A stretch of DNA of 20,604 bases from Knufia peltigerae (Eukaryota; Ascomycota; Eurotiomycetes; Chaetothyriales; Trichomeriaceae), in contig JAPDRN010000250.1 in NCBI GenBank assembly GCA_030247855.1, forward strand, positions 1-20,604, read 5' to 3'. Made by a program: the position numbers and the translations under genes. How positions within the stretch are numbered: position 1 is the stretch's first letter; every line of letters starts with the position of its first letter. The notes under the pieces are model-generated. The model saw nothing but the letters and a program-made list of their open reading frames with translations, was not told where the DNA came from and did not search any database. Of this stretch, positions 9,346 through 17,822 are shown one piece after another.

Positions 9346-11382
9346 GTAGGACCACACATACAGCGAAATATCTTCTAGACAGTCGGCTACCTTATCGAGC
9401 TCTCGCGAGTGTTGCCAGTGCTCCGCCGCCAGTACTTCGGGAGGAAGCAATACGCCTTCGCGAGTACCAGGAGGAATGCATCCAGTCCGTCCTTTCATAC
9501 CTTGGTAGAGGGCACAAGCGCCTGGGTATATCACTAGCCACAGGCAGCGGCAAGACGGTAGTGGTGCTTACCTCCCCTGTCGCAACCATGCTGATCTTGC
9601 TAGGTCATCTTTACGCAACTAATTGACCGTGTTGTTCCTCCTACGAGCGATGCCCAGCAGACCCTCATTCTCGCCCACCGGCGTGAGCTTGTCGAACAAG
9701 CTGCCCGGCACTGCGAGCGAGCCTACCCGCACAAGAGCATTGAGATAGAAATGGGTGAAACACATGCCTCAGGTGCAGCAGACATAACCGTCGCTTCAGT
9801 CCGCAGCATGGTCTCGGGTGACCGCCTTTCGAAATACCGTGCAGATCGCTTCAAGCTCGTTCTTGTCGACGAGGCGCACCACATCGTGGCTCCGGGCTAC
9901 CTACAAATCCTATCTCACTTTGGACTCAAGGAACAGGGCCCAACGTCTCCGGCACTAGTCGGCGTCAGTGCGACATTTTCCCGCTTCGATGGCCTACGAC
10001 TAGGCGCAGCGGTCGACCACATCGTCTACCACAAAGACTATGTTGACATGATTGGTGAAAAGTGGTTGTCGGATGTAATCTTCACGACTGTCAAGTCCAA
10101 AGCCGACCTGTCGAAAGTTAGGGCAGGCCGTGATGGCGACTTCCAACCCGGCCAGCTCTCGTCTGCCGTAAACACAGAAATCACAAACGACATTACGGTC
10201 AAGGCGTGGCTGAGTGAAGCAGGTGATCGGAAGTCGACGTTGGTCTTCTGCGTCGATCTCGCGCACGTTTCGAGCTTGACGTCCACATTCCGCAGACACG
10301 GGATCGATGCGCAGTACATAACAGGCGCGACGAAGAAGCGAGTGCGTGCCGAGCGGCTTGACGCTTTCAGGAACCGCGAATTCCCCGTACTGTTAAATTG
10401 TGGCGTCTTTACCGAAGGCACGGATATGCCCAATATCGACTGCGTATTGCTGGCTAGGCCCACGAAATCAAGGAATCTCCTCGTGCAGATGATCGGTCGC
10501 GGAATGCGCTTGTACCCGGACAAGAAAGATTGCCACGTCATTGATATGGTAGCGAGTCTGGAGACGGGTATTGTCACGGTCCCCACGCTCTTTGGCCTCG
10601 ACCCAGACGAAATGGTCAAGGGCGCGAAAGTCGGCGAACTGAAAGCGCTGAAGGACAGGGACAAGCGTCACCATCAAGATCCATCTACTATGACGCAAGA
10701 CCCGTCAGACCTACGACGAGGCCTAGGGGCGATGGGCGACCACAGGCTCGACTTTACACATTACGAAACAGTGCACGATTTGATCGAGGACACCTCTGGC
10801 GAACGACATGTTCGCGCAATGTCCCCCAACGCCTGGGTGCAGGTCGATTCACAAAAGTACATCCTCGTGGCCAAGGGTGGCGTGTTGACCCTCGAGTCTC
10901 GGATCCCCGCGACGGCCTCGAATAGCGGCCGCCAACCTCAGTTCAGCGTGGTATGGAAGCATTCCCTTGCCATGACGGAGGCGAGTAAATCGCCGTGGTC
11001 TCGGCCCAGGGTTGTCGCAACCGCCAGCACGCTCTCCGACGCCCTACATGCAGCAGATACATTTGCCAGCACGAAGTTTGACAGGGTGTTCATCGCGACG
11101 AGTTCGAGCTGGAGAAAGTCTCCCGCCAGTGAAGGACAGCTGCAGTTCCTCAACCGCATGCGTGATGTGACCACGGACGATGACGTCGAGCCGCTGACTG
11201 GCGACGACGTCACAAAAGGCCAGGCGGCCGACATGATCACCAAGCTCAAGTTCGGGGCCCGAGGACGGTTTGACAAGTTGCAGATGAAGAAGCGGCGGGC
11301 CGAGAAAGAGCTGGAAAAGGTTCAAAAGACCCAAGCGATGAGGGAGCGAGAAACGGTCAGAGTCGGGCCATTGGAGGCTTGA
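9321..11382 (+). CDS. irc3: Mitochondrial DEAD/DEAH-box helicase Irc3-like
   Basis: The spliced protein has 671 residues. Exon 1 is 9321-9557 and exon 2 is 9604-11382. The 46-nt intron 9558-9603 (GTAGTG...GCTAG) lies right after Walker A. Retaining it brings a stop codon at 9624. Superfamily 2 helicase motifs in order: ATGSGKT (73-79), VDEAHH (DEAH at 168-171), SATFSR (from 201), TEGTD (349-353) and QMIGRGMR (374-381). The first 34 residues (MLSCPRWLSRTTHTAKYLLD and onward) are rich in Arg, Ser and Ala with almost no acid, as in a mitochondrial targeting peptide. Yeast Irc3 is a mitochondrial double-strand DNA helicase needed for mtDNA stability; its length (about 690) is close. The last 25 residues or so are highly charged. 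The start chosen is the first ATG of the frame. The upstream extension in the same frame begins only at TTG, so it is not used. Family call is strong; substrate is inferred. Confidence 0.92.
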
Positions 11383-11644
11383 CAATCAAACAAATACAGT
11401 TTTTGACATGAATTTATATTTGCAGTACTCGCTCTAGCATGATAAATAATACATTCCTCCCTCATCTCCACGCGCATACAATAACTTTCTCCCTCTGTTG
11501 AGGCTGGACAGGTAGATTATGGCTCATTCCCGATAACTCTTCCGCTGTACACCAAAAGTGGGAGCCAGCGGCACCAATTGTTCCAAAAAAAGAGTTTGCT
11601 TCAGTTTGCTTTTTTAGCATTCTTGAGCGCGGTCGTTGCTTCGC
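11383..11644. other. Convergent IRC3/IDH2 3' spacer
   Basis: A 262-bp AT-rich spacer between the convergent stop codons. It contains ATAAATAATACA-type A/T runs just downstream of IRC3 that could serve as polyadenylation signals. No ORF of note. Confidence 0.5.
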
Positions 11645-12879
11645 TTATTTGAGGTGGCTGATGATGGCCTGTGCATATTCGTGTGTCTTTGCCTTACCGC
11701 CCAAATCACCGGTCAGGGTTTTGCCCTCGGCCAGGGTGTCGAAGATGGCAGTCTCGATCTTGGTGGCGTGTTCGTTCAATCCCATGTGCCGTAACATCAT
11801 GATACTGCTGAGAAGCAGGGCGGTCGGGTTGGCGAGGGCCTTACCTGCGATGTCCGGAGCTGAACCGTGGACGGCCTCGAAGATGGAGCATTCGTCACCG
11901 ATGTTTCCGGAAGGAGTGAGACCGAGGCCGCCGATCAAGCCGGCGCACATGTCGGACAAGATGTCACCGTACAAGTTGGGCATGACGAGGACCTTGTCGG
12001 AGTACGGGCCGGGGTCGGTGGTGATCTTCAGACAGGCATTGTCGAGGAGCTCAGCGTCGAATTCGATGTCGGGGAAATCTTTGGCCACGTCTCTTGCGGT
12101 GCTGAGGAAGAGACCGTCGGACATCTTCATGATGGTGGCCTTGTGGACCACGCGGACCTTCTTCTTGTTGACGTCCCGGGCATACTGGAACGCGTACCTC
12201 AAGACTCTTTCTGACGCCTGGCGGGTGATGAGCTTAATGGACTGCACGACGCCGTCTACAACGACGTGCTCAATGCCAGAGTATTCTCCTTCGGTGTTTT
12301 CTCGAATCAACACTGTGTCCACGTTGTCGTAGGCGGTCTTGTAGCCCTGGATGCTTCGGCAAGGACGGACGTTGGCAAAGAGGTTAAAGGTTCGGCGGAG
12401 AGTGAGGTTGAGGGAGACGTGTCCCTTGCCGACAGGCGTCGCCAGAGGCCCCTTCAAAGCAACATAGTTCTTTTCCACCGACTTGATGGACTCTTCAGGG
12501 ATCGTTGTTCTGCCGTCTACCAGGCGAGGGGTGACGTCCACGGACTCCCACACGATTGGTACCTTTGCGGCCTTGTAGATGTCCTTGACCGACTGCGAAA
12601 TCTCAGGACCGATACCATCTCCTTCTATCAATGTGACTGTGTAATTTCCATCCGGTCCCTTGGTACCCTTGAACTTGGCGACCTTGTCCTGCTCCTTCGT
12701 GGTGATGAAACGCTTAGGCTGTGCCTGGAATATTGAAGTTAGCAACTACTTATGCTTAAAAAAGCTTTCTCAGAGTCGCCAAAACCAACCTGGAAGGATG
12801 CAGCAGCCCATTTGGGCTGTTGATAGGCTTTTCGCAAGCATTGGCGTGCCGGGGCAGCAAATGCTCTTGAGGCGATCAT
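11645..12879 (-). CDS. idh2: NAD-dependent isocitrate dehydrogenase subunit 2, mitochondrial
   Basis: The spliced protein has 389 residues. Exon 1 is 12879-12790 and exon 2 is 12724-11645. The 65-nt intron 12789-12725 (GTTGGT...TCCAG) falls inside the presequence. The first 30 residues (MIASRAFAAPARQCLRKAYQ and onward) look like a mitochondrial import signal, ending near KRFITT. The enzyme converts isocitrate to 2-oxoglutarate and NADH in the TCA cycle, as an Idh1/Idh2 hetero-oligomer in the matrix. Catalytic subunit 2 rather than regulatory subunit 1 is indicated by ALKGPLATP, the SLNLTLRRTFNLFANVRP block, RENTEGEYSG (about 171-180), the Lys in VHKATI (about 225), NLYGDILSD with metal-binding Asp (280-288) and EAVHGSAPDIAG. 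The start ATG is in an ideal context, GCCGCCATG. Length matches the family. Confidence 0.96.
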
Positions 12880-13163
12880 GGCGGCGAGTGCTGCAGGAGT
12901 GAAGTTACAAATTGTTATGTGATAACTTCACGACAGGCTCCGAGTTACAGCTGGCAGCATCGAACGAGCAACCGAGGGCACAATGAAGCTGCTGTTGTGA
13001 GTCGGGTTGTGCTGGAAGAGGTGGAGCTGTAGAGGAGCATGCTTTTTTATCTGCGCAAGAAACGCAGCAAAAGCAGGAGCAAGCAGAAGCCAATTGCATC
13101 ACATCCGCGACTGGGCCAAATCTGCGCAGCTCAAGCAACCGGCGACATCGGCAGAGTTTCGGC

Positions 13164-13189
13164 ACTTCACGTGACTAAACTTCACGTGA
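13164..13189. promoter_or_regulatory. Tandem ACTTCACGTGA repeat in the IDH2/SEC5 promoter
   Basis: An 11-bp sequence, ACTTCACGTGA, occurs twice in direct orientation at 13164-13174 and 13179-13189, a 15-bp period. Each contains the palindrome TCACGTGA, the preferred site of Cbf1-type bHLH factors. It lies about 285 bp from the IDH2 start and 145 bp from the SEC5 start. Function is inferred. Confidence 0.5.
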
Positions 13190-13294
13190 TGCCAAGATAT
13201 CGCGTCGTTCATGAGTGAGAATCGGTCGCCCTTGGAACACTGGCCCCAGTCTGTTGGTTTGCTTCAGCTCATATCAAGACAGAGTGGGTGATTG

Positions 13295-13306
13295 ATGGTC
13301 ATGTAG
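13295..13306 (+). promoter_or_regulatory. Minimal upstream ORF / start-stop element before SEC5
   Basis: The sequence ATGGTCATGTAG gives a three-residue upstream ORF with a nested ATGTAG start-stop at 13301-13306, 27 nt before the SEC5 ATG. Whether it lies inside the transcript is unknown. Confidence 0.35.
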
Positions 13307-13333
13307 TTGATTGAAACTGTGAATCAACCCACA

Positions 13334-16300
13334 ATGGACGACAGAGAGAGGACAGTTGTCACCCATTATAACCTGCCGACCGCCTATCCGACTGAATGGC
13401 CCAAGGAACTTGATGATAGTGACGATGATGATGACGGACCTGACGCTATCGGGGTCAGACGCTCCAGATCGCGCTACTCGGCATTAGAGAGAACGACCAG
13501 CGAAAGGAAGAGTCTTATTCCAGGGTCGCAGCAAACCAAAGACGGCCGAGCGAACTTGGTTTCCAAGGACGAGCAGGATGCCCTGGGAGCTCATCAAAGT
13601 GTTATGAACACGTTGAGGAGAGCGGGGATGAAAGTGGACGACGATTCGCGCTTACGAAACAAGTTCATGCTTTCTTCTACAACATTTTCTCCTGGAATGT
13701 TTCTGTCAGTAACTCATCGTGAGGCATCCACAGAGGATCTTTTACGAGGCTTGGAATACTTGACCCGATCTATCGACCAAAAGTCATCGTCCCTGAAAGC
13801 CCTTGTGGAGACCAACTTCGAGCGCTTCGTGCGTGCCAAAGCTACCATCGACAATGTATACACTGAAATGCGGAATCAAGGTGTGGAACCCGTCGAACAA
13901 CCTGGTCCGACCTCGCCCAGACATTCTCGACGCACCAGTGGTATACACTTCCGGAACATTAGCAGTGGCAGTGCGGCTGGTATGTCTGCGCCACCTCCAA
14001 AACCGAGCAAGAACGCACTGCGAAAGGAGACGGATTATGGTGTTCAGGGCATCAGAGTTCCGTTGCTGGAGGTGTCGCAGAAAGCACAAGATGTCTGGGG
14101 TCCTGCTCTAGGAGGTAAAGAACGTGAGAACAACCTCAAAGCGATTGCAGATGCCGTGACCAAGGATCGAATGTTATATGAGCTTGGCTCAGATCTCAAC
14201 TATGCTATTAAACAGAAGGACTATGACAAAGCTGTCGAGCTCTATGATGCCGCCAGACGGTATGTCGCCGATGCAAAAACCCTCAGCGATGGAGTGGTAC
14301 AGTACGGTCGCACTCTTTCAGATGAAGAAGTTCACAGAATTTTGGCAATTGGGCGCATGTGGACAGATGCAGAAGAACAAGTCAAAGCCCTTAAACGAGA
14401 TATCTGGCGAAAATTGTCCAACGTTTCTTCAACAAGCCCGCTTCCGGGGGCATCACAGGCTGAAGAGCACATGGAGCTGATCTGTGTGTTGTTACACCTT
14501 GGGGTAGAAGAATCCCCGATTTGGGTTTTCCTGTTAAGTCGGTATGATTATCTCAAGAACAAAATAGCTGCAGTGGTGGAACGTTCGAAGATCGAGATCG
14601 AGATTCTGCGACGGCGTCTCGCCGCTGGCAATGCACCTTCGTCCGATGTTGTGGCCACGTTCCTGCGACAAGCGTCCAAGGATCGGCCTGAAGCTCTTGA
14701 TACCGATGACGTTATCGACTTCTGGCATTGTATCCAAAACTATCTGACCAAAATGCTTTCCGTGTCGAATGGCCTGCTGGGAGAAGTTGTGGACTTCTGG
14801 GAGTCAGCGCAATCCTTTCTCGATTCGACCAAGCAGAATAATCTACCCTCTGGATGGGACGGAGAGAGCAGGAAACATCACACACTGTCGGAATCAGATA
14901 CCAGCGCCCTGCGTAGTGGGCTTGTTGAATTGATTGGCCAACTCAGAGATGCTGTATTTTCGCTCTTCGCAGACCCTCCCACTGAGGACATTTCATCTTT
15001 GTTCTCGCCAGCGCCAGGCTCCGCTGCTACGCCGACAACGCCATTAACTGGTTCTGCCTTTTCGCCCACTGATGGACGGATCGGCAGGCTTGATCCTCAA
15101 AACCTACCAGCGGCCGCTGCAAAGAAGGGGGAACCGTGGGAAGACTTTGCGTTCTGGCCTCCTCACTCGAACGCACTCAGTGCGGTGCATTATCTGGAGA
15201 AGATTCTTGCGCTTGTGGGGGCTGCTGCCAACGAAATGGCGTCTCTTGGCCCAGTCAACAGCAGCGCATCATATGAGAAGATCAGAGTCATGATCAGTGG
15301 GGCACGGGAGAGATGCATGCGTGCGGTCTGCGAAGCTTGGAGTAAGGATGCTGAGAGCTGCAAGTCTCTTGAGGACTGGGTCAGAGCACCAGAAAAGCGA
15401 GACCAAACACGTATGCCAGGATATTTCGAAGCTTTCGAGAGAAAGGTCCTGCTCGGCATGCAGCAGGTCTTGTATTTCTCGAATACGAACACCAAGCCAG
15501 GGAGCCGGGATATCATCACGCCACCGTCTACGAAACTATTGCAGATGGTTCGTACGCAGTTCGTCAGCAGTGTCTACAAAGCTGTCAGTGGCATGCTAGA
15601 AAACGCAGAAGCTTCGCGACAAGGAGATGAGGATGACTGGGTCTTGGTGACAAGCCTTGACAGTATAACGAATGGCGCAGTCCCCAACGAGACCGTCACA
15701 CAAGATGCAATCAACGCGTCGAGCAGGAATGTCCGCATGCTCCTCACCATGTCGAACCTCAAAGCCTTGCGCAACGAGCATGTCCCCTCTCTCATTCAAG
15801 TCTTTGAGTCATCGTTTTCGGTCAAACTAGCCGAAGAGTCCAAGACGATTAGAGATGTCTTCGGTCAGATTGACGCGAAGCTCTTCCATTCCTACACGCG
15901 GCCAATGGTCGCGGCCTTGACCAAGATCATCAAAGAAGGTATTAATACTCCCGACTGGGCCCCCAAAACGTCTCGACCCGACCAGGTCAGGCCGTATGTC
16001 TACGCTGCTCTCATGACGCTCGTGATGGTGCACACGGAAGTATCAACAACGGTCTCTAGCACAGGGTCGAGCAGCCCCTTGCTGAGTGAAATATTATCCT
16101 TTCTTGTCGAGAATATCTCACAAGCTCTGCTTGACGGTTTCAAAGAGCGGAAGCCTAATACTTATACCCTCCCAGCTCTGATGCAGGCGACTCTAGACAC
16201 TGAATTCATAGCTCAAACGATGAGTCAATATGCCACGGCCAAAGCTAGCGAAGTGCAGGGACAAATATACACGGAGCTGGATAAGCGAACCACAAATGAA

Positions 16301-16453
16301 GCGCGAACTAGGCTGCAGCAGGAGTTGGGCGACATGCGAGTCGTGCTCAAGAAACTCCGGGAAGGAAGTAGAAATAGTTTTGGTTGTTTCAAGAAACAAA
16401 GGCCCTCGGATAAGGATCGCGGTCGACCCGAGAGGAAAGCCACTGGAACATGA
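13334..16453 (+). CDS. sec5: Exocyst complex component Sec5
   Basis: A single-exon gene of 1039 residues. The N-terminus (MDDRERTVVTHYNLPTAYPT) is followed by an acidic DDSDDDDDGPD patch near residue 30. A conserved fungal Sec5 block starts near residue 110 with FMLSSTTFSPGMFLSVTHRE, continues through the Ser-Ile-Asp-Gln-Lys segment, and ends at ERFVRAKATIDNVYTEM. The rest is mostly helical, as in exocyst rod subunits, with low-complexity Ser/Pro/Thr linkers near residues 195-220 and 555-600. Sec5 is one of eight exocyst subunits that tether secretory vesicles to the plasma membrane before SNARE fusion, at hyphal tips and septa in moulds. No IPT/Ral-binding domain as in animal Sec5 is visible, as expected for fungi. 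The start is the first ATG of the frame (A at -3, G at +4); the nine codons upstream begin only at TTG. The C-terminal tail is basic. Confidence 0.88.
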   Translation: MDDRERTVVTHYNLPTAYPTEWPKELDDSDDDDDGPDAIGVRRSRSRYSALERTTSERKSLIPGSQQTKDGRANLVSKDEQDALGAHQSVMNTLRRAGMKVDDDSRLRNKFMLSSTTFSPGMFLSVTHREASTEDLLRGLEYLTRSIDQKSSSLKALVETNFERFVRAKATIDNVYTEMRNQGVEPVEQPGPTSPRHSRRTSGIHFRNISSGSAAGMSAPPPKPSKNALRKETDYGVQGIRVPLLEVSQKAQDVWGPALGGKERENNLKAIADAVTKDRMLYELGSDLNYAIKQKDYDKAVELYDAARRYVADAKTLSDGVVQYGRTLSDEEVHRILAIGRMWTDAEEQVKALKRDIWRKLSNVSSTSPLPGASQAEEHMELICVLLHLGVEESPIWVFLLSRYDYLKNKIAAVVERSKIEIEILRRRLAAGNAPSSDVVATFLRQASKDRPEALDTDDVIDFWHCIQNYLTKMLSVSNGLLGEVVDFWESAQSFLDSTKQNNLPSGWDGESRKHHTLSESDTSALRSGLVELIGQLRDAVFSLFADPPTEDISSLFSPAPGSAATPTTPLTGSAFSPTDGRIGRLDPQNLPAAAAKKGEPWEDFAFWPPHSNALSAVHYLEKILALVGAAANEMASLGPVNSSASYEKIRVMISGARERCMRAVCEAWSKDAESCKSLEDWVRAPEKRDQTRMPGYFEAFERKVLLGMQQVLYFSNTNTKPGSRDIITPPSTKLLQMVRTQFVSSVYKAVSGMLENAEASRQGDEDDWVLVTSLDSITNGAVPNETVTQDAINASSRNVRMLLTMSNLKALRNEHVPSLIQVFESSFSVKLAEESKTIRDVFGQIDAKLFHSYTRPMVAALTKIIKEGINTPDWAPKTSRPDQVRPYVYAALMTLVMVHTEVSTTVSSTGSSSPLLSEILSFLVENISQALLDGFKERKPNTYTLPALMQATLDTEFIAQTMSQYATAKASEVQGQIYTELDKRTTNEARTRLQQELGDMRVVLKKLREGSRNSFGCFKKQRPSDKDRGRPERKATGT

Positions 16454-16491
16454 GACTTGTTAGACATCTCTCGAGTCAATGGATGGATAGA
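16454..16491. other. 38-bp convergent SEC5/EAF7 junction
   Basis: Only 38 bp separate the SEC5 stop codon from the EAF7 stop codon. Both 3' UTRs must extend into the opposite gene, so the two mRNAs are very likely antisense-overlapping at their 3' ends. Confidence 0.7.
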
Positions 16492-17229
16492 TCATCTTCC
16501 TCTTCGTCCCCTTCTGCCTCTGCCTCTCCTTCCGCCTCGGCCCCCTCTCGTAGATCCTTTTTTCTCCTCTGGCTCTTCCTCTTCCTCACTTTCCTCGTCA
16601 TCCCCGGTGGCCTGCTCGTCTTCTTCCTCATCAGCTGCGTCATCCATGGTCTGATCCTCATCCGCCGCACTGTTTGCTTTACTCGTTCGCCTGCTACTTC
16701 GGTCCGTCTCAACTTCATTCTGCAACCGTGAAGACCGTCCTCGGCGGGTCTTGCGTCCTCCTCTGGCTGAGCCTGCTGGGATCGGGCTTGACCGTGGCTC
16801 ATCTGTGTCGGCGACCGTGCTTCCCCTTCTCGACCATTCGGGGCTCTGTGTGCCATCGGGCGCAAGGCGCTTCTGCCACATCATCTCCTCAAAATCCTCC
16901 CTCGGCAGTTCGAAATCCCTGAAATACAGTGTCTCGTTCTCGGGGTCGTCGGAAATATCGACCGTGGCATTCTCACGTTCGTCTAACTTGGGCAGATCGT
17001 ATAACGTGGAGAGTTTGGCCCATATTCCGGCTATTGTAGTATGCGGATCCTCGGCACTAGTCACGTTTTGTGACAGGAGATGGTCTCGTATTGCGATCAT
17101 TCGAAAGTGTTTATGAATGCCAACAGGTTTCCACCGGACAATAGCGTGCAGCAGTGCTGACTCTTGTTCGTCTGTCCATAACGAGGGCCAGAGACTAGGG
17201 TCAACGGTCTCTGTTACTGTTGTCGTCAT
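16492..17229 (-). CDS. eaf7: NuA4 histone acetyltransferase subunit Eaf7-like
   Basis: A single-exon gene of 245 residues. The Eaf7/MRGBP (CT20) domain spans about 10-110: LWTDEQESALLHAI, then RWKPVGIHKHFRMIAI, then IWAKLSTLYDLPKLDE and a short FRDFELP stretch. KPVGIHKHFRM is the family signature. Eaf7 is a non-catalytic subunit of the NuA4 acetyltransferase complex, working with Eaf3 and Eaf5 in the nucleus at transcribed chromatin. The C-terminal half is disordered: SRR/RGRSSR patches, a long Glu/Asp run, then a Gly-Arg-rich RGG tail (TRGGRGGRRGRGRRGRRGR). The ATG at 17229 was chosen because the 19 codons upstream in frame have no ATG. The plus strand here is strongly CT-rich, reflecting the Glu- and Arg-coding tail, not a separate element. 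Confidence 0.87.
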   Translation of the reverse strand: MTTTVTETVDPSLWPSLWTDEQESALLHAIVRWKPVGIHKHFRMIAIRDHLLSQNVTSAEDPHTTIAGIWAKLSTLYDLPKLDERENATVDISDDPENETLYFRDFELPREDFEEMMWQKRLAPDGTQSPEWSRRGSTVADTDEPRSSPIPAGSARGGRKTRRGRSSRLQNEVETDRSSRRTSKANSAADEDQTMDDAADEEEDEQATGDDEESEEEEEPEEKKGSTRGGRGGRRGRGRRGRRGR

Positions 17230-17686
17230 GATTCTCCGAGCAGTTGGTCTGGTAGTCGCCTTTGGATCACTGTTTGTTCGTCTCAATAAAGAAGTCTGTC
17301 TGGCGAAGTTCCGTGTATTGGGGCGTCGAGTTCTTCTCGATCTCTAGTCGTGCTGTCCCTCGCGCGCCATATTTGGTTGCTTCTGAATCTTACGTTGTAT
17401 TTGTACAGAATCGTTCCTCGATCAAACAGAGTTTTTGAGCTGGCTGTCGTTAACATTGATACTGTCATGCGAATCTTCAAACGCTTCTTTCCAGACGTCC
17501 GAGATAGTCCAGAAAACTCGCCGCTTTTGGTTATTTTCATCGACGCGTTGCGCGTCGAGAATGAGTGCAAAGTGCGAAACACACATGAATGTTGGAGACA
17601 AATATGTGGTGGTGAAGCCGATTCAATCCTCAACGTTGCGCGCACCTTATACCGCTCACAGCCAATATGGTTGAAGAATACTCGCT
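17230..17686. other. Divergent EAF7/GCP promoter region
   Basis: A 457-bp shared promoter. An open frame of 147 codons on the plus strand starts without ATG and is not family-like. Notable content is the 19-bp palindrome at 17540-17558 and an out-of-frame ATG at 17667. Confidence 0.55.
17540..17558. promoter_or_regulatory. Perfect palindrome containing ACGCGT upstream of the GCP gene
   Basis: TCGACGCG-TTG-CGCGTCGA: 8-bp perfect arms around a 3-nt centre. It contains the MCB hexamer ACGCGT plus a second, inverted ACGCG core. It lies about 130 bp from the GCP start and about 310 bp from the EAF7 start. A role as an MBF-type site or a hairpin is inferred. Confidence 0.45.
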
Positions 17687-17822
17687 ATGGCACTTCCCGT
17701 CCTCTACGATCCCTTTTCGAGCGATGTTATCAACGTTATCCCTCCGCTCGGAGCGAGCGCGGAAGGCGTCTGGGATGGCTTCCAGTTCAATAGCAAACTC
17801 GAGAGTGGACTCCTTCGGCTGA
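17667..17822 (+). promoter_or_regulatory. Overlapping upstream ORF at the GCP gene start
   Basis: An ATG with A at -3 and G at +4 lies 20 nt upstream of the GCP ATG in another frame and opens a 51-codon ORF ending at 17822, well inside the gene. The main ATG (G at -3, G at +4) is slightly weaker. If the mRNA includes 17667, leaky scanning is needed to make the protein. Confidence 0.35.

Larger units (their letters stand above)
12880..13333. other. Divergent IDH2/SEC5 promoter region
   Basis: A 454-bp region shared by the two divergent genes. It contains a tandem ACTTCACGTGA repeat and a tiny upstream ORF before SEC5, both listed separately. No gene is supported here. Confidence 0.6.

Noticed and set aside
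10038..10664. Minus-strand 208-codon frame inside IRC3
   Set aside because: Antisense shadow of the helicase coding sequence with no domain of its own.
11649..12332. Long plus-strand frame (227 codons) across IDH2
   Set aside because: It is a shadow of IDH2 codon usage on the opposite strand; the product has no domain, and IDH2 is unmistakable.
16495..16660. CT-rich tract resembling a microsatellite or polypyrimidine element
   Set aside because: It is fully explained as the complement of the Glu-, Arg- and Gly-coding tail of EAF7.
17350..17793. Plus-strand 147-codon frame in the EAF7/GCP spacer
   Set aside because: It has a non-ATG start, overlaps the GCP gene in another frame and has no domain.
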